The notes beneath the pieces were generated by a model, which saw nothing but the letters and a program-made list of their open reading frames with translations, searched no databases and had not been told where the DNA came from. The position numbers and the translations under genes were made by a program. Of a DNA stretch of 64,000 nucleotides, positions 57,479 through 64,000 are shown one piece after another; positions within the stretch are counted from its first letter, which is position 1, and each line of letters begins with the position of its first letter. This DNA comes from Amycolatopsis nivea (GTDB lineage Bacteria; Actinomycetota; Actinomycetes; Mycobacteriales; Pseudonocardiaceae), in assembly GCF_004522235.1 (NCBI RefSeq), contig NZ_SDLT01000001.1, positions 186,001-250,000 on the forward strand. The letters are read 5' to 3'.

Positions 57479-57518
57479 AAAAAACGGGCTCCCGCTGCTC
57501 TGAGCTGCGGAAACCCGT
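57479..57518 (-). terminator. Element-supplied terminator for tRNA-Pro
   Basis: On the minus strand ACGGG...CCCGT encloses a longer imperfect stem and ends with a T-run, directly behind the 3' end of the restored tRNA. It differs in sequence from the old terminator at 34313-34356. Confidence 0.65.
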
Positions 57519-57600
<82 letters not shown>

Positions 57601-57751
57601 ACTCCTCACTCCCCGAGGAACCCCTCGTGAAGTGCGATGCGACTACTCTAGCGGGTCCTCCAACCGCCCCTGCAACGAGGTCTCCTTTATCTCCTGACCT
57701 GCACAAACCGGCATAAAGACCGACCCCGGCACAGGGGGCAGCGAAGCCGCG

Positions 57752-58522
57752 TCAGCGGCCGCTGAACTGAGCCTTCCCGGGGCCCTCAGCGAGGAACGAC
57801 TTCACCGCACCCCGCAAGTCCTCGGTGTTGTACAGCTCTGCTGCAATGGCAGTCACGTGCTCGTTCGCCTCCGGCACCCCGCCGTGTTCGAAGTGCGCCA
57901 GGATCTGCTTCGTGGCGGCATGAGCCCGCGTCGGTCCCTCGGCGAGTTGCCGCGTGAATTCCCGGGCAGCCTCGTCGAAGCCTTCGTCTGGCAGTACCCG
58001 GTTGACGACATTCCATCGCTCCAGCGTGGCGGCGTCGAAAGGAGTGCCGGTGAAGACGAACTCCTTCGCGCGGGCGACCCCGGCCCGGGCGGCTAGGCGT
58101 TGGGTGCCGCCCATGGTGGGGGTCAGGCCGACGACCTTCTCGACCAGGCCGAACTTCGCGCGGGAGGACGCCAGCAGCAGATCGCAGGCCATCGCGACCT
58201 CGAAAGCCCACGTCAGGCAGAGGCTGTGGGCGGCGAAGACGGTCGGGAACGGCAGTGCGGCAAGGCGATCCGGGAGGCTGAGCATCTCGTCGAACAGCAC
58301 TTTGGCTTCGGCCGCAGAAGACTGGGCGTCGAACAGTGCGACATCGACGCCGCCGCTGACGACGCGGCCTTCGGCGCGGATCAGGAGGGCTCGGGCGGGG
58401 GTTTCCTCCAGCGAGCCGATCGCGTCGAGGAGCGCGTCCTGCAGCGGCTTCGTGTACAGGTTGAGCGGCGGTTCGTCGATGGTGAGCACGGCGAGTCCGC
58501 CGTCGCGTTCCAGCCTCGTCAT
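57752..58522 (-). CDS. Enoyl-CoA hydratase/isomerase family protein
   Basis: 256 residues of the crotonase fold: DEPPLNLYTKPL, RAEGRVVSGGVDVALF, FEVAMACDLLLASSRAKFGL and GLTPTMGGTQRLA. Crotonase-like enzymes hydrate or isomerise enoyl-CoAs. The usual catalytic glutamates near GGxxLALxCD and EVxxGLxP are only partly preserved (GLVEKVVGLTP), so the exact chemistry is open. Overlaps the PaaX gene by four bases and is its downstream partner. Confidence 0.9.
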   Translation of the reverse strand: MTRLERDGGLAVLTIDEPPLNLYTKPLQDALLDAIGSLEETPARALLIRAEGRVVSGGVDVALFDAQSSAAEAKVLFDEMLSLPDRLAALPFPTVFAAHSLCLTWAFEVAMACDLLLASSRAKFGLVEKVVGLTPTMGGTQRLAARAGVARAKEFVFTGTPFDAATLERWNVVNRVLPDEGFDEAAREFTRQLAEGPTRAHAATKQILAHFEHGGVPEANEHVTAIAAELYNTEDLRGAVKSFLAEGPGKAQFSGR

Positions 58523-59409
58523 GCTTGCTCCTCGTTCGCGGTGAGTTCGTCCCAGTACGCCTGTGCGGCCGGCCGCCATTCCACGTGTTTGCGGTGGAAC
58601 AGTTCGGCTGCCTTGGCTCCGCTCCAGCTCGCCGGCAGCAGCTCCGCGGGCAGCTGCGGGTCGAGGAACGGGAAACGCCGCCACTCGTGCACCAGTTCGG
58701 TCTGCGCGCGCAGGACCGCCTGCGCGCCCGAGGGCGACACGCCGGTGAAGCGGTCGATGAAGTCCTCGTACCGGTCGGTCAGCTCGGACAGGTCCCACGA
58801 CCGCGCGACCATGCTTTCCTGGTCGCCGATCGCGCCGTACTCCGCGGTGAAGGACATGGCCTGCGCTTCGAGACCCAGTTCCGCGACGATCTTCTGCGCC
58901 TCGGGCTCGCGGCTCGGGTCCGGGCTCACCCAGACGCCCGCCACCGGCGAACCGAAACCTGCCCAGGTGAGGCGGGTGCGGAGGCGGTGGCGCAGGTCGC
59001 GTTTCGCCTCCGGCACCGAGACGATCAGCATCAGCCAGCGGTTTTCCCAGGCGTGCGCGTCGCGGCCGAAGGCGTATATGCGCTCGGCGCCCTCGGTGAG
59101 CAGCCGCCGCCCCGGCGGGGTCAGCGACCACCGGACGCGGCGGCCGATGCGCTCGGACACCAGCCAGCCCTCGCCCGCGGACCGGGCCAGCGCCTGGCGC
59201 GCGGACTTCTCCTCGATGTCGAGCATGCCGAGCGATTCGACCAGGATCGACGTCCACACCGGACGGTCGCGGGGCAGCACGTACTCGCCCAGCACGGTCA
59301 TCAGCAGCGACCGCGCGCTGGCGTGGCTCACCTCGCGCCGCCTGCTGACGGTCGGCCGGGGAGCCCGCTGCTTCCCCTGTCCGAACGGGACCGGGGCGGG
59401 TTCCGCCAT
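58519..59409 (-). CDS. PaaX family transcriptional repressor
   Basis: 296 residues with an N-terminal winged helix (ARSLLMTVLGEYVLPRDRPV, ARQALARSAGEGWLVSER) and the PaaX C-terminal domain (FIDRFTGVSPSGAQAVLRAQ, LVHEWRRFPFLDPQLPAELL). PaaX regulators repress phenylacetate or related CoA-catabolic genes and are released by the CoA thioester. It is translationally coupled to the enoyl-CoA hydratase, so it likely autoregulates that pair. Confidence 0.92.
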   Translation of the reverse strand: MAEPAPVPFGQGKQRAPRPTVSRRREVSHASARSLLMTVLGEYVLPRDRPVWTSILVESLGMLDIEEKSARQALARSAGEGWLVSERIGRRVRWSLTPPGRRLLTEGAERIYAFGRDAHAWENRWLMLIVSVPEAKRDLRHRLRTRLTWAGFGSPVAGVWVSPDPSREPEAQKIVAELGLEAQAMSFTAEYGAIGDQESMVARSWDLSELTDRYEDFIDRFTGVSPSGAQAVLRAQTELVHEWRRFPFLDPQLPAELLPASWSGAKAAELFHRKHVEWRPAAQAYWDELTANEEQA

Positions 59410-59530
59410 CGCTTTTCACCGACCTCACTGCTCTTGTTGGACCCGGCAACCCGCCCAGAGTACCCACTCGGAGTGACGGAGCCGACACGCGGCACGCTGC
59501 GCGCGGGCCCCCCGTAAACTCGGCTCCGAT

Positions 59531-61168
59531 ATGAGCGCCACACTCGTCGCGAAGGACCTGGCCGCGGGCCACGGTGACCGCGTCCTCTTCTCCGGTCTCG
59601 ATCTCGTCGTCGCCCCTGGCGAGGTGATCGGGCTCGTCGGCGTCAACGGCGCCGGGAAGTCCACCCTGCTCCGGACGCTGGCCGGGCTGGCCCGCCCGGA
59701 ATCCGGGGAGGTCCGGCTGAACCCGCCGACCGCCACCGTCGGGCACCTGCCGCAGGAACCGGAGCGGCGCGAGGGGGAGTCGGTCCGCGCCTTCCTCGCG
59801 CGGCGCACCGGGGTCGCGGCCGCGCAAACCGCACTCGACGCGGCGACGGATGCGCTTACCGCGGGGGAGGACGGCGCCGACGACGCATACGGCACCGCGC
59901 TGGACCGCTGGCTCGCGCTCGGCGGCGCCGACCTGGACGACCGCGCCGGCGAGGTCGCCGCGGACCTCGGGCTGGCGGTCGACCTCGACCAGCCGATGGT
60001 TTCGCTCTCCGGCGGGCAGGCCGCGCGCGCCGGGCTGGCGTCGCTGCTGCTCAGCCGCTACGACATCTTCCTGCTCGACGAGCCGACGAACGACCTCGAC
60101 CTCGACGGGCTCGCCCGGCTCGAGCGGTTCGTCACCGGGCTGCGCGGGGGAACCGTGCTGGTGAGCCACGACCGCGAGTTCCTGGCCCGCACGGTGGACC
60201 GCGTGGTGGAACTGGACCTGGCGCAGCAGCAAGTGAAGACGTACGGCGGCGGGTACGAGTCCTATTTGGAGGAACGGGCGGTCGCGCGGCGGCACGCGCG
60301 CGAGGACTACGAGGAATATGCCAACACCCGGGCGGCGCTGGAGGCCCGGGCGGGCATGCAGCGCGCGTGGATGGAGAAGGGCGTCAAGAACGCCCGCCGC
60401 AAAGCGACCGACAACGACAAGGTCGGCCGCAAATTCCGCAGCGAGGCCACCGAGAAGCAAGCCTCGAAGGCGCGCCAGACGGACCGGATGATCGAGCGGC
60501 TCGACGTCGTCGAGGAGCCCCGCAAGGAGTGGGAGCTGCGGATGGAGATCGCGGCCGCTCCGCGCGCGGGCGCGGTGGTCGCGACGCTGCGGGGCGCGGT
60601 CGTGCGGCGCGACGAGTTCACCCTCGGACCGGTGGACCTGCAGATCGACTGGGCGGACAAGGTCGCCATCACCGGGGCGAACGGCGCGGGCAAATCCACG
60701 CTGCTGGCGGCGTTGCTGGGCCGGCTGCCGCTGGCCGAGGGCGACGCCGCGCTCGGACCGGGTGTGGTGGTCGGCGAGGTCGACCAGGCCCGCAGGCTGT
60801 TCCTCGGCGACCTCCCGCTGGCGGACGCGTTCGCGCAGGAGGTCCCGTCGCTCGCCGACGCGGAAGTCCGTACCCTGCTGGCGAAATTCGGGCTCAAGGC
60901 CGCACACGTGCTGCGCTCGGCCGCGACGCTTTCGCCGGGCGAGCGCACCCGCGCGGCGCTGGCGCTGCTGCAGGCGCGCGGCGTCAACCTGCTGGTGCTG
61001 GACGAGCCGACCAACCACCTGGACCTGCCCGCGATCGAACAGCTCGAGTCCGCTTTGGACAGTTACCCGGGCACGCTGCTGCTGGTGACGCACGACCGCC
61101 GGATGCTGGACGCAGTTTCGGTGACGCGGCGGCTGGAAGTCGACGGGGGCAAGGTTTCCGAGCGCTAG
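59531..61168 (+). CDS. ABC-F ATPase
   Basis: 545 residues with two ATPase domains and no membrane part. Walker A GVNGAGKST and GANGAGKST; signatures LSGGQ (first) and LSPGE (second); Walker B LLDEPTNDLD and VLDEPTNHLD; a coiled-coil interdomain linker around residues 240-330 (EEYANTRAALEARAG). ABC-F proteins act on ribosomes in translation or antibiotic protection. Monocistronic, between divergent and convergent neighbours. Confidence 0.95.
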   Translation: MSATLVAKDLAAGHGDRVLFSGLDLVVAPGEVIGLVGVNGAGKSTLLRTLAGLARPESGEVRLNPPTATVGHLPQEPERREGESVRAFLARRTGVAAAQTALDAATDALTAGEDGADDAYGTALDRWLALGGADLDDRAGEVAADLGLAVDLDQPMVSLSGGQAARAGLASLLLSRYDIFLLDEPTNDLDLDGLARLERFVTGLRGGTVLVSHDREFLARTVDRVVELDLAQQQVKTYGGGYESYLEERAVARRHAREDYEEYANTRAALEARAGMQRAWMEKGVKNARRKATDNDKVGRKFRSEATEKQASKARQTDRMIERLDVVEEPRKEWELRMEIAAAPRAGAVVATLRGAVVRRDEFTLGPVDLQIDWADKVAITGANGAGKSTLLAALLGRLPLAEGDAALGPGVVVGEVDQARRLFLGDLPLADAFAQEVPSLADAEVRTLLAKFGLKAAHVLRSAATLSPGERTRAALALLQARGVNLLVLDEPTNHLDLPAIEQLESALDSYPGTLLLVTHDRRMLDAVSVTRRLEVDGGKVSER

Positions 61169-61181
61169 AACGGAACCGCGG

Positions 61182-62045
61182 TCACTTCGGTGCGCCCGCG
61201 GACCACACGCCCGTCGCCGCCGCCCGCTTGGCGTAGTCGGCGAAACCCCTCGGCTCGCGCCCGATCGCGCGCTGGACGCCGTCGCTGAGGAAGCCGGTTT
61301 TCCCCCGGTGCAGCCATTCGAACGGGCCTGCCTGCATTTCCGCCGACGCCCGGTCGTAGCCGCGGCCGATCAGGCGGCGCACGTACTCCGGTATCTCCAC
61401 CGGCATCTGCCTGATCTCCCGGCCGGTCGCCCTCGCGATCTCGGCTACCGCCTCCGGGAACGTCAGCGGTTCCGGTCCGGAAAGTTCGTAGGTCTGCTCC
61501 TGATGCCCGTCTTCGGTGAGGGCGGCGACGGCGACCGCGGCGATGTCGGTGGCGTCCACGAAGGGCACTGCGCCGTCGCCGACCGGGATCGCGACTTCGC
61601 CGTCGCGCAGTTCGGACAGTTTCGGGTCTTCCTCGAAGGTCTGCGCGAACCAGCACGGGCGCACGATCGTCCATTCCGCGCCGCTCTCGCCGGCCGCGCG
61701 CTCGCCGTCGATCACCGCCTGCGCCCAGGGGCCGTAAGGGGTTTTCAGCAGGTAGTCCTCGCCGTCGTCGCCGCGGCCGGACAATGCCACGATCCGCCGG
61801 ACTCCCGACCGCACCGCCAGTTCCGTGAACTCCGCGGGATCCGCCGTGCCGACCACGCCCCATACGTTGAGGTACAGCGTGTCCGCCCCGGCGAGCGCGG
61901 GCTGCCAGGTGGAACGGTCCGCCCAGTCGAAGCGGACCGGGCTGGACCGGGAGACGGGCCGCGCCGCGTGCCCCAGTTCCCGCAAGCGGGCCACCACGTG
62001 CCGGCCGACCTTTCCGGTCGCGCCCATCACCAGAACAGCGCTCAT
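61182..62045 (-). CDS. NAD(P)H-binding protein, NmrA-like
   Basis: 287 residues with an N-terminal Rossmann fold VLVMGATGKVGRHVVARLRE and the NmrA/atypical SDR pattern (VALSGRGDDGEDYLL, WTIVRPCWFAQTF, FVDATDIAAVAV). These proteins bind NAD(P)H and act as quinone reductases or redox sensors. An iron box lies 22 bp upstream, so it is probably iron-repressed; its role in iron metabolism is not known. Confidence 0.87.
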   Translation of the reverse strand: MSAVLVMGATGKVGRHVVARLRELGHAARPVSRSSPVRFDWADRSTWQPALAGADTLYLNVWGVVGTADPAEFTELAVRSGVRRIVALSGRGDDGEDYLLKTPYGPWAQAVIDGERAAGESGAEWTIVRPCWFAQTFEEDPKLSELRDGEVAIPVGDGAVPFVDATDIAAVAVAALTEDGHQEQTYELSGPEPLTFPEAVAEIARATGREIRQMPVEIPEYVRRLIGRGYDRASAEMQAGPFEWLHRGKTGFLSDGVQRAIGREPRGFADYAKRAAATGVWSAGAPK

Positions 62046-62067
62046 GCCGACAGGCTAGCGGTGCGAG

Positions 62068-62086
62068 GTAGGTAAGGCTAATCTAA
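62068..62086. promoter_or_regulatory. IdeR-type iron box upstream of the NmrA-like gene
   Basis: GTAGGTAAGGCTAATCTAA matches 17 of 19 consensus positions (TTAGGTWAGSCTWACCTAA), placed 23 bp before the start of the NmrA-like gene. Confidence 0.8.
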
Positions 62087-62148
62087 CTTGAATCTCGGCC
62101 TCGGACCCGGCTCGTCGCGGAGGTGGGGTCCGAGGCCGAGGGCGGCGG

Positions 62149-63096
62149 CTACGGACGGTCGGTGAGATACCCGCCCATAGTCGTGAAGTACTCCGCCGCC
62201 GACAGTTCCCGGTCGTCAGCCGTGCGGACGCGTTCGATCCGGAGCCCTGGCGACTGGCCGCGCCGTGCGTCCCGTCCGGCGACGATCACCACGCCCTCGC
62301 CTTCGCGGATGAAGATGCGGCCCGGGGTTCCGCCGTAGCGGCCGTCCGAAACCGAGGCGCGCACGATGCGCAGTTGCTCGCCGCGGTGGTAGGCGAAGGC
62401 GTTGGGGTACGGGTCGGATTGGGCGCGCACCAGGCGGTCCAGTTCCTCGGCCGACCAGGTCCAGTCGATGAGGCTGTCGCGCGGGGCGCGTTTGTGGAAG
62501 AAGCTCGCCTTGGTCCGGTCCTGCGCGATGGGGACCACCGTGCCGGATTCGATCAGGCCCAGTGCTTCGGTCACGAGCGGTTCGATGAGATCGACGGTGC
62601 GGTGGAACAGATCCGTGGCGGTGTCGCGCGGGCCGACCGCGACCGCGCGCTGGGCGACGATGTCGCCCGCGTCGAGTTCGTCGTTCATCATGTGCGCCGT
62701 GACGCCGACTTCCGGTTCACCGTTGATGAGCGCCCAGATGATGGGGGAGAAGCCGGCGTACGCGGGCAGCAGCGAGTCGTGCACGTTGAGGGTCCCGTGG
62801 CGCGGGAGGTCGAAGATCTCCGGCGGCAGCCAGGTGCGCCAGTTGTTCGCGACGATCAGGTCGAGGTCCGCCGCCTTCAGTTCGTCGAGCAGTTCCGCGT
62901 CGTCCGGGCGGGTGCGCAGCAGGGTGCGGATTCCGTGCTCCCCGGCCAGTCCGGCGACGGAATCGCTCCAGATCCGTTCGTAGGCGTGGTCGCTCGGCGG
63001 GTGGGTGACCACCAGCCGCACGTCCTGGCCTGCGTCGAGGAGGGCCTTCAGGGTGCGGTGTCCCCAGGTCTGGTAGCCGAACATGGCCACGCGCAT
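62149..63096 (-). CDS. Siderophore-type N-formyltransferase
   Basis: 315 residues of the methionyl-tRNA-formyltransferase fold: NVHDSLLPAYAGFSPIIWAL with the catalytic His region, NDELDAGDIVAQ with the Asp, and a C-terminal OB-like part (SDPYPNAFAYHRGEQLRIVR). It is not Fmt by context: a divergent N-hydroxylase and iron boxes indicate formylation of N-hydroxyornithine or N-hydroxylysine for a hydroxamate siderophore, as CchA-like enzymes do. AAAGG precedes the ATG at 63096; the longer form from 63132 is less likely. Confidence 0.9.
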   Translation of the reverse strand: MRVAMFGYQTWGHRTLKALLDAGQDVRLVVTHPPSDHAYERIWSDSVAGLAGEHGIRTLLRTRPDDAELLDELKAADLDLIVANNWRTWLPPEIFDLPRHGTLNVHDSLLPAYAGFSPIIWALINGEPEVGVTAHMMNDELDAGDIVAQRAVAVGPRDTATDLFHRTVDLIEPLVTEALGLIESGTVVPIAQDRTKASFFHKRAPRDSLIDWTWSAEELDRLVRAQSDPYPNAFAYHRGEQLRIVRASVSDGRYGGTPGRIFIREGEGVVIVAGRDARRGQSPGLRIERVRTADDRELSAAEYFTTMGGYLTDRP

Positions 63097-63143
63097 CGGC
63101 GGTGCACCTTTCGTGGTCGGGACGAACATCACCCAGACAGTAC

Positions 63144-63177
63144 TAGTTGAGGCTTACCTAAGTTAGGTTAGGGTTTC
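63144..63177. promoter_or_regulatory. Overlapping IdeR-type iron boxes, divergent promoter
   Basis: AGTTGAGGCTTACCTAA (63145-63161) and TTAGGTTAGGG (63163-63173) form two partly overlapping iron-box-like sites between the divergent formyltransferase and monooxygenase genes. Iron-bound IdeR would repress both. Confidence 0.75.
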
Positions 63178-63233
63178 TTGAGCATTGGTCAGTCGAGAAC
63201 GGTGATGCGGCAGTGCCGCGCTAGGGGACTTTC

Positions 63234-64000
63234 ATGTCACGAGCAGGGGCCGAGGACAGCCAGGTGCCGGTGTACGACGTGGTCGGAGTCGGGTTCGGGC
63301 CGTCCAACCTCGCGCTCGCGATCGCCCTCGCCGAGCACAACGCGGGCTCGGGGGAGACGGTCACGGCGCACTTCCTGGAGCGCCAGCCCCGCTTCGGCTG
63401 GCATCGCGGGATGCTGATCGACACCGCGACCATGCAGGTGTCGTTCCTCAAGGACCTGGCGACGATGCGGAACCCGGCGAGCGCGTTCACCTTCCTGAAC
63501 TACCTGCACGAGAAGGGGCGGCTGGTCGATTTCATCAACCACAAGACCCTGTTCCCGCTGCGCGTCGAGTTCCACGACTACTTCGAATGGGCCGCGGCGA
63601 AGGTCGACGACCTGGTGTCCTACGGCAGCGAAGTCGTTTCGGTCGAACCGGTGCACGACGGCGCCGAGGTCGCGTTCTTCGACGTACGTGCCCGCGTGGA
63701 CGGCGAGATCACCGAGCTGCGGGCGCGGAACCTCGTCCTGGGCACCGGATTGCGCGCGAAGCTGCCGGACGGGGTCGTCGCCGGAAACCGGATCTGGCAC
63801 AACAGTGAGCTGCTGCACCGCGTCGAGTCATTGCGCGGCACGGACGCGCGGCGGTTCGTGGTGATCGGCGCCGGGCAGAGCGCGGCCGAGGTCGCCGCCT
63901 TGCTGCACGACGAGTTCCCGCGCGCCGAGGTGTGCGCGGTGTTCGCGCGCTACGGCTACAGCCCCGCCGACGACAGCGCGTTCGCCAACCGGATTTTCGA
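63234..64000 (+). CDS. L-ornithine/L-lysine N-monooxygenase, 3' end off window
   Basis: A partial gene whose first 255 residues are visible. FAD fold DVVGVGFGPSNLALAIALAE, then WHRGMLIDTATMQVSFLKDL and DLATMRNPASAFTFLNYLHE, and the NADP-binding VVIGAGQSAAEVAALLHD are all diagnostic of siderophore N-hydroxylases (PvdA/IucD/CchB type). They add a hydroxyl to the side-chain amine of ornithine or lysine, the first step to a hydroxamate. AGGGGAC precedes the ATG. Regulated by the iron boxes in common with the formyltransferase. Confidence 0.93.
   Translation, partial: MSRAGAEDSQVPVYDVVGVGFGPSNLALAIALAEHNAGSGETVTAHFLERQPRFGWHRGMLIDTATMQVSFLKDLATMRNPASAFTFLNYLHEKGRLVDFINHKTLFPLRVEFHDYFEWAAAKVDDLVSYGSEVVSVEPVHDGAEVAFFDVRARVDGEITELRARNLVLGTGLRAKLPDGVVAGNRIWHNSELLHRVESLRGTDARRFVVIGAGQSAAEVAALLHDEFPRAEVCAVFARYGYSPADDSAFANRIF

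Overview
The window reads as chromosome from a high-GC actinomycete of the Pseudonocardiales type, most likely Amycolatopsis or a close relative. This is an inference from the very high GC, frequent GTG starts and tightly overlapping operons, a large AfsR/SARP regulator, a WhiB protein, IdeR-type iron boxes and siderophore genes. No rRNA, CRISPR array or replication origin is visible. About 54 protein genes (one cut by the right edge, two of them transposase remnants) and one intact tRNA are supported.

Left part (1-34358), core-like chromosome. A four-gene minus-strand operon (38-5925) encodes an ADP-forming acyl-CoA ligase, a metallo-beta-lactamase-fold hydrolase, an MFS importer and a second MBL paralogue that has lost most metal ligands; it is divergent from a PucR-type regulator whose start codon lies inside a perfect palindrome. 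Next comes an 11 kb minus-strand run (7206-18236): AfsR-like STAND regulator, two unrecognised proteins translationally coupled to each other and to a TPR-CHAT (caspase-like) protein, then three small proteins sharing a C-terminal beta module. Further right are an MFS exporter, a 3-TM protein coupled to a 49-residue ORF, bacterioferritin plus its ferredoxin under an iron box, a PadR/NTF2/GDSL group, gamma-glutamyltransferase, a TetR-controlled single-chain acyl-CoA carboxylase with an acyl-CoA synthetase, a second TetR/MBL divergent pair and a DUF6461-like pair.

Middle part (34359-57569) is an integrated genomic island. A 51-bp direct repeat containing the 3' half of tRNA-Pro(GGG) marks both ends; the intact tRNA is at the right end, next to a tyrosine integrase. 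The backbone carries WhiB, IS3 and ISL3 transposase remnants, a coupled pair of tyrosine recombinases (Tn554 TnpA/TnpB-like layout) and a degenerate DNA-ligase-like protein; no conjugation genes are seen. The cargo is a compact catabolic cluster: a glutamine-synthetase-like gamma-glutamyl ligase, aldehyde dehydrogenase, zinc alcohol dehydrogenase, class-I-amidotransferase-type gamma-glutamyl hydrolase, Baeyer-Villiger-type flavin monooxygenase, acyl-CoA synthetase, esterase, imine-reductase-like enzyme, PhyH dioxygenase, class III aminotransferase, MFS exporter and a TetR regulator. Shared palindromes (core TGATTAGATCA / TTGAC-N3-GTCAA) precede several of these transcription units, suggesting one local regulon for uptake and breakdown of an amine- or ketone-containing compound.

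Right part (57570-64000) is chromosomal again: enoyl-CoA hydratase coupled to a PaaX regulator, an ABC-F ATPase, an NmrA-like reductase, and an iron-box-controlled divergent pair (siderophore formyltransferase and ornithine/lysine N-monooxygenase, the latter running off the window).
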